From positions 1 to 9,593 of the forward strand of contig CAYVFC010000214.1 of assembly GCA_964450715.1 (NCBI GenBank): DNA of 9,593 bases, given 5' to 3'. Positions within the stretch are counted from its first letter, which is position 1, and each line of letters begins with the position of its first letter. The translations under genes and the position numbers were made by a program. Shown piece after piece: positions 6,143-9,593 of the stretch. Under the pieces are notes generated by a model that was not told the origin of the DNA, did no database searches, and was given only the letters and a program-made list of their open reading frames with translations. Origin of the DNA: CAYVFC01 sp964450715. Lineage in GTDB: Bacteria > Myxococcota_A > Polyangia > Polyangiales > JAFGIB01.

Positions 6143-9007
6143 TGAGTGCCGTAGGCCGAGCATGAGCCCGATCAGCAGTATGAGTAGCGCTTCGCTCCCC
6201 ATGCCCGATCTACCCGGCATTGAACGGCAGCCGCAACCACCGTCCTTTCCGGCACCGCCGGGCACGCCGTTACACACGTAGTCCGTGTCCAGGATCTCCC
6301 CGCGGTCGAGCGATCCATCGCCGTCCCGGTCGACCCCCGCATCGATGCGCTTGCCTCCCGCCTCGCACTGTTCGCCGGGAAGCACATCCTCGACTTCTAC
6401 CAGGGCTGGCGCACGATCCGCGCCCCCGTCACTCCCGTCACCGCCGTCGCCCACTGTTGAGTCGCAAACCGTTGCGGTCGACGTGACCTCTTCGGGAGCC
6501 AGCGTCCCGTCGCCGTCGGTATCCAGGCCCGATTCGATGAGAAGACCGCCGAGCAAACAGTCACCACCCGGCGGCTCGTCGGATACGTCCACCAGCGCGG
6601 TGAGCCCATCTAGCCCATCAGCCCCGTCGGCACCAGGCGCCCCCTCGGCTCCCTCCGCACCGTCGGCTCCCGGCGCTCCATCCTGCCCGTCCGTGCCATC
6701 GGCTCCCGCGGGACCGGCCGGCCCCTCGGGGCCGGTGGGTCCCTCGGGACCGCGGCAGTCGAGAACGTTGCAGTTCATGTTGCCGTCGAAGTCCTCGGAC
6801 GCGTCACAGACGCGGTTCATGTTCAGATCCCAACAGCTGAACCCGTTATTGTCGTTGTCGCCGCGGCAGTCGAGCACCGTGCACAGGTTGTCGCCTGTAA
6901 AGTCCTCGACGCCGGGCGTGCACTCCCCATCCTGGTCCAGATCCCAGCAGGCGACGCCGCTCTCGCCCGCGCAGTCGGCCGTCGTGCACACCAGGTCGCC
7001 GTTCTTGTCCTCGCCGGGTCCGCAGACATAGTCCGCGTCGAGATCCCAGCAGGTGTAGCCATCGTTACCCGCAACCCCCCGGCAGTCGGCAACGTTGCAG
7101 CCGTCGAGGCCGTCCACGTTTTCGACAGCGTCGCAGATGTGGTTCTGGTTCAGATCCCAGCAGCTATAGCCGTTGGTTCCGGCCGCTCCGCGGCAGTCGA
7201 GCACGGTGCACAGGTTGTCGCTGGTGAAGTCCTCGGTGCCGGGCGTGCAGATCCCGTCCTGGTCGAGATCCCAGCAGGCGACGCCATCCTGCCCCTGACA
7301 GTCGGCCGTGGTGCAATCCCCGTCGCCGTTATGGTCCTCGACGCCGGTATCGCAGGCGCCGTTCTCGTTCGTATCCCAGCACTCGAAGGCGCCCGAGCCG
7401 CCCGGGATCCCCGCCGACTCGATCGCGCCGATGTCGCAGGTGGCGCCGATGGGCCGCGCGACCCCCCGCTGATCGGTGGAGACAGCCGCTCCCTCCGAGT
7501 CGATACAGCTGCCCGCATCGATGGCCGCGCTTCCGTCGAGCGGTAGCTTGGTCGGAGCCGGCCCTCCGTTGTCGGTCAAGGGGCCGAGCTTCGCCACCGC
7601 TCCGTAGATGTTGTTGTCGTCGGTGCTAATGGCGCACCCGCTCAGCGTCGAGACCAGGCTGTACCCGAGCGACATGACCGTGCCGTAGCAGTCCGGCCCT
7701 ACCGGCGCCACGTTGTCCGCCACGATGGTGTTGCGCATCTGCACGCCGCCGTAGTCGGCGTGGATTCCCCCCCCTTCGCTCGCCTGGTTGCCGGCTATGG
7801 TTACGTTATCGAGTACGAGGGTGCAATCGTAGGCGTAGATCCCGCCGCCCATCCCATCGACGAGCGTCGCGTTCCCGGCAATGGTCGAGTTCCGGATGCG
7901 AAGCGACCCGGGGTAGCACTGGATTCCGGCTCCCGCATTCCCCGTATTACCCGCGATGGTCGAGTCGACTATGATGCCCGCCCCCGCAAGGTCGATACCG
8001 CCCTCGGCGCTGGCGATGATCGCGCACCGTGTGAGCTGCACGTCCGTGCCGAGCACGCCCTTGCTCCCGCGCGTGTTCTCCACCCGGCTGTCGGTCATGG
8101 CGATACCGCCCCCGCCGACGGCCGCGTAACCCGCCCCGTTGTTTCGGAAGGTCGACTGGTCGGTGGTGAGCGACGTCGCACCGTAAACGATGTAACCGTC
8201 CGAGTAGTTCGAGAGGTTGTCCTCGAACGCGCAGCTCGATAGCTCGACCACGTCCCCGATCACGATCTGCTCGCTGGCGACGTTGTCCTGAAACGTACAC
8301 TGGTTCAACACTACGCTCGTCGAGCCATGGACTATCGTTCCGGCGTAGCCGATCGAAGAGTTGCCGATGAAGTCCGTGGTCGACACCTGGACCGGTGCGG
8401 AGTTTACGGCCCAGATACCGCCCCCCGTCCCCGACGCGACGTTGTCCAGAAAGAGGGACCCCGTCACGACGACGGAGCCGGTCCCGTTCTGGTAAACGGT
8501 GCCGGCGCCGGCATCGTTGGTATCGAAGATGGTGTCGGTGATGGTTAGCGCGCCGCCGGCCACGTAGATGGCGCTTCCTGTGTTACTGGAGCGATTGACC
8601 ACGAACGCGCAGCGCGTCACCACCAGGTCCTCCGAGCCTTCCAGCCGGATGGCGCCCTGATTGTAGTTGGCATACCTGAACGAGAGATCCTCGACCGTGA
8701 GCGCCGAGTCCGTTTCTATATGGTAGCCGTTCGTGCTCAGAGGAGGAGGCCCCTGATTGGCGTCCCAGAACGTCTGGCTCATCCCCTGCCCGCGGATCGT
8801 GAGGTCGAGCCCCGCCGGCACGATGACGTTGCTCTCCAGGTGGGTGCCAACGCCGAGCTCGATGACGTCCCCGGACGTCGCTGCTGCGACCGCGTCCGCG
8901 ATCAGCGTGAAGTCACAGCTCGACGCACACACCGTCCAGGTCGCCGCGCGCGCCTGCGACGCCCACAAGACGACGAGCGCAATGATCAATCCCCGTATTA
9001 TTCCCAT
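6128..9007 (-). CDS. Large modular surface protein: beta-helix, Cys-rich repeats, collagen-like stretch, DUF7151-like modules, MYXO-CTERM-like anchor
   Basis: 959 residues from ATG 9007, chosen for its strong ribosome binding site and the signal peptide directly after it (MGIIRGLIIALVVLWASQARA, probable cleavage after ARA). Residues about 22-435 form a right-handed beta-helix of short turns (TIAGN, NSTIAGN, DNVTIAGN). Residues about 435-531 match the choice-of-anchor Q end (GPDC, LGPLTDNGG, SAAIDAG, DQRGVARP, CDIGAIE). Residues about 542-753 are six CWD-type repeats with four Cys each and Asp/Asn-rich loops, likely Ca-binding and disulfide-bonded. Residues 753-800 are 16 Gly-X-Y triplets. Two DUF7151-like units follow (about 802-850 and 867-914; GG-I-G-D-DGDG then VCN). 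The end, GGCGCRS plus a hydrophobic helix and RHSRGRS, fits a MYXO-CTERM sorting signal. It is probably exported and cell-surface anchored, with adhesion or glycan binding plausible; no enzyme motif was seen. Confidence 0.88.
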   Translation of the reverse strand: MGIIRGLIIALVVLWASQARAATWTVCASSCDFTLIADAVAAATSGDVIELGVGTHLESNVIVPAGLDLTIRGQGMSQTFWDANQGPPPLSTNGYHIETDSALTVEDLSFRYANYNQGAIRLEGSEDLVVTRCAFVVNRSSNTGSAIYVAGGALTITDTIFDTNDAGAGTVYQNGTGSVVVTGSLFLDNVASGTGGGIWAVNSAPVQVSTTDFIGNSSIGYAGTIVHGSTSVVLNQCTFQDNVASEQIVIGDVVELSSCAFEDNLSNYSDGYIVYGATSLTTDQSTFRNNGAGYAAVGGGGIAMTDSRVENTRGSKGVLGTDVQLTRCAIIASAEGGIDLAGAGIIVDSTIAGNTGNAGAGIQCYPGSLRIRNSTIAGNATLVDGMGGGIYAYDCTLVLDNVTIAGNQASEGGGIHADYGGVQMRNTIVADNVAPVGPDCYGTVMSLGYSLVSTLSGCAISTDDNNIYGAVAKLGPLTDNGGPAPTKLPLDGSAAIDAGSCIDSEGAAVSTDQRGVARPIGATCDIGAIESAGIPGGSGAFECWDTNENGACDTGVEDHNGDGDCTTADCQGQDGVACWDLDQDGICTPGTEDFTSDNLCTVLDCRGAAGTNGYSCWDLNQNHICDAVENVDGLDGCNVADCRGVAGNDGYTCWDLDADYVCGPGEDKNGDLVCTTADCAGESGVACWDLDQDGECTPGVEDFTGDNLCTVLDCRGDNDNNGFSCWDLNMNRVCDASEDFDGNMNCNVLDCRGPEGPTGPEGPAGPAGADGTDGQDGAPGADGAEGAEGAPGADGADGLDGLTALVDVSDEPPGGDCLLGGLLIESGLDTDGDGTLAPEEVTSTATVCDSTVGDGGDGSDGGADRAPALVEVEDVLPGEQCEAGGKRIDAGVDRDGDGSLDRGEILDTDYVCNGVPGGAGKDGGCGCRSMPGRSGMGSEALLILLIGLMLGLRHSRGRS
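6608..6751 (-). repeat. Collagen-like Gly-X-Y coding repeat
   Basis: Sixteen uninterrupted Gly-X-Y triplets sit within the surface-protein gene, starting GPEGPTGPEGPAGPAG and then shifting to Asp/Ala-rich triplets (GAD, GTD, GQD, GAE). Bacterial collagen-like stretches of this kind can form triple helices and rod-like stalks. This one is short, 48 residues, so a flexible or trimerising stalk is more likely than a long fibre. Low-complexity DNA here is prone to slippage. Confidence 0.9.
6749..7384 (-). repeat. Six Cys-rich CWD repeats arranged as a duplicated three-unit block
   Basis: The units begin ECWDTNENGAC, CWDLDQDGIC, CWDLNQNHIC, CWDLDADYVC, CWDLDQDGEC and CWDLNMNRVC; each is 29-38 residues with four cysteines and ends in a DC-x-G motif. 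Units 1-3 (7052-7384) correspond in order to units 4-6 (6749-7051). Units 2 and 5 are almost identical (CTPG-x-EDFT-x-DNLCTVLDCRG) and remain very similar at the DNA level. This points to a block duplication after the three unit types had diverged. The D-x-D/N-x-D spacing suggests calcium binding, which is inference. Confidence 0.85.
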
Positions 9008-9011
9008 CTTA

Positions 9012-9018
9012 CCCCTCC
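9012..9018 (-). promoter_or_regulatory. Strong Shine-Dalgarno that fixes the surface-protein start
   Basis: On the minus strand GGAGGGG lies just before the ATG at 9007, with six bases between GGAGG and the start codon. It is the clearest ribosome binding site in the window. It argues against the in-frame start 65 codons upstream at 9202, whose extra residues translate a palindromic repeat. Confidence 0.8.
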
Positions 9019-9132
9019 AACCCCGGTCAGCCAAAAGCGGGAAGCACGAGATTATCACATCTACGCAACGCGTGGCGACCCCAGGAATCGTTGCGTCCGA
9101 CCCTCTACAGCTCTCAATACGCGCTCTCTCGT

Positions 9133-9197
9133 TGTCATCTCGACCGGAGGGAGAGATCTCTATTTGAAGGAGATTTCTCGCTTCGCTCGAAATGACA
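9133..9197. repeat. 65-bp palindromic interspersed repeat
   Basis: The arms 9133-9160 and 9170-9197 match at 23 of 28 positions around a 9-base loop. They are bounded by TGTCAT and ATGACA and contain TCGA, CG, AG, GAGA and ATCTC blocks. From memory, palindromes of this style (TGTCATTTCGAGCGAAGCGAGAAATCTC-like) are scattered in intergenic regions of many bacteria and often produce spurious peptides such as SSEARNLLQIEISPSGRDD, which is what this locus encodes on the minus strand. It may act as an RNA hairpin or a passive mobile repeat. Confidence 0.8.
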
Positions 9198-9259
9198 TGC
9201 AAGCGGCGAAGAACCCACGAGACGTTCCATGTGTCCTATTTGCCGGAGAGTAAGTCAGC

Positions 9260-9272
9260 AACTCCGACCCCT
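9260..9272. repeat. AACTCCGACCCCT direct repeat, copy 2
   Basis: This is an exact 13-bp match to 6130-6142 in the same orientation. The two copies bracket the surface-protein gene about 3.1 kb apart. Copy 2 follows GTAAGTCAGC rather than the CTTAAC tandem of copy 1, so the shared tract is short. Confidence 0.6.
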
Positions 9273-9301
9273 CAATCGCTCTCGATCGCTCAATCGGAAG
9301 G

Positions 9302-9508
9302 TCAGAACGCCACCAGCTGCTCGCCCGACTCCAACGTGCAGGCGCCGTCCTGCGGATCGCCGTCGGTACGGATCACCTCGTCGGGATCCGGTTCGCGATA
9401 CTCGCCGCTGAGCTCGATGTCGACCATGCGCAGGATGGCGTCGTCGAGCTTGGTGACGTAACCGTTCAGGGGGGGTAAGGGTGTATGAAACGACGGCGGC
9501 CAATCCAT
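9302..9508 (-). CDS. Short hypothetical protein or C-terminal fragment of a gene interrupted by a group II intron
   Basis: From ATG 9508 the frame encodes 68 residues ending LESGEQLVAF. From about 9465 on, codon use is typical of the region, with G or C in most third positions, and the sequence is acidic (LDDAILRMVDIELSGEYREPDPDEVIRTDG), so the downstream part looks genuinely coding. No good ribosome binding site precedes the ATG. The frame stays open upstream through the putative 3' exon boundary and into the intron end. That fits a 3' exon of a larger gene whose 5' part lies across the intron, outside the window. Residues near the seven-base C run at about 9469-9475 are less certain, because an indel there would change the frame. 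I do not recognise the family. Confidence 0.4.
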   Translation of the reverse strand: MDWPPSFHTPLPPLNGYVTKLDDAILRMVDIELSGEYREPDPDEVIRTDGDPQDGACTLESGEQLVAF

Positions 9509-9542
9509 CCCGAAAAACCGGCTTTCGTCCTCGGACCGCCTT

Positions 9543-9593
9543 GAGTAGCCGGGGCGGTTACCCGCCCCGGCTCTCACAGAACCGTACAAGTGC
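9543..9593 (-). ncRNA. 3' end of a group II intron (end of domain V plus domain VI), cut by the window edge
   Basis: Read on the minus strand, the edge begins with GCACTTGTACGGTTCT, the usual 3' strand of catalytic domain V. Directly after it is a domain VI hairpin: an 11-bp perfect stem (9562-9572 with 9547-9557) closed by a GTAA (GNRA) loop, a lower GAG/CTC pairing (9573-9575 with 9543-9545), and a single unpaired A (complement of 9546) where the branch-point adenosine sits. The local CTACTC ending is typical of bacterial group II introns. The 3' splice site should lie within a few bases of 9540. The reverse transcriptase and the rest of the ribozyme would lie beyond the right edge. The match is structural and from memory of the consensus. 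Confidence 0.78.

Larger units (their letters stand above)
9008..9301. other. Non-coding region upstream of the surface-protein gene
   Basis: These 294 bp contain no convincing gene. They hold the Shine-Dalgarno of the surface-protein gene, presumably its promoter (not identified), a 65-bp palindrome at 9133-9197 and the second AACTCCGACCCCT copy at 9260-9272. A near-repeat of TCAATCGCTC and TCGATCGCTCAATCGG follows at about 9272-9297. Confidence 0.5.

Noticed and set aside
6285..7031. Long plus-strand frame rich in Ser/Pro opposite the collagen and Cys-repeat coding region
   Set aside because: It is a low-complexity mirror of Gly-X-Y and CWD codons on the other strand, with no start signal or recognisable domain.
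9008..9202. N-terminal extension of the surface protein to a start at 9202
   Set aside because: The extra 65 residues include the translated arms of the 65-bp palindrome and precede an excellent ribosome binding site and signal peptide at 9007.
9469..9475. Seven-G run as a programmed frameshift or phase-variation tract
   Set aside because: It is a single short homopolymer in an uncertain coding fragment; sequencing error or chance is as likely, and no alternative frame continues convincingly.

Overview
This is a high-GC bacterial window, most likely from the Myxococcota or a related former deltaproteobacterial group. The evidence is a surface protein ending in a MYXO-CTERM-like sorting tail (Gly-Cys-Gly-Cys, hydrophobic stretch, basic end), a TPR protein with a C-terminal motif I associate with this group, and an ECF-type sigma factor carrying a membrane-spanning C-terminal extension. 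All family assignments come from reading motifs; no database search was run.

Layout. Positions 1-765 (+) are a decayed alpha/beta hydrolase with an in-frame stop and a lost 3' end. It meets, tail to tail at about 735-745, a truncated secreted membrane-type protein (1302 leftward). An 88-bp gap separates that gene from a divergent TPR-like secreted protein (1391-3094, +). The TPR gene converges with an ECF sigma factor gene (4374 to 3058, -), and the two overlap by 37 bp. About 200 bp upstream of the sigma gene, and divergent from it, lies a compact S41 tail-specific protease lipoprotein that keeps its catalytic residues but lacks a PDZ domain (4577-5959, +).

The convergent gap that follows (5960-6127) is filled by a roughly 147-bp imperfect palindrome that looks like a dispersed repeat. 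Next is a 959-residue surface protein (9007 to 6128, -). It consists of a signal peptide, a right-handed beta-helix with a choice-of-anchor-Q-like end, six Cys-rich Asp/Asn repeats, a collagen-like stretch, two DUF7151-like modules and a MYXO-CTERM-like tail. Upstream of it (9008-9301) is non-coding DNA with a second, 65-bp palindromic repeat. The right edge holds the 3' end of a group II intron on the minus strand (9543-9593), which reads into a short coding fragment (9508 to 9302, -).

Functionally the window is mostly cell-envelope material: secreted or surface proteins, a periplasmic protease and a probably membrane-tethered sigma factor. The sigma factor and protease are divergent neighbours and could form a signalling pair, but that is inference. 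Gene decay, two palindromic repeats, a short motif repeated on both sides of the surface-protein gene and an intron end suggest a plastic accessory region. No known defence system, CRISPR array, tRNA or rRNA was seen.
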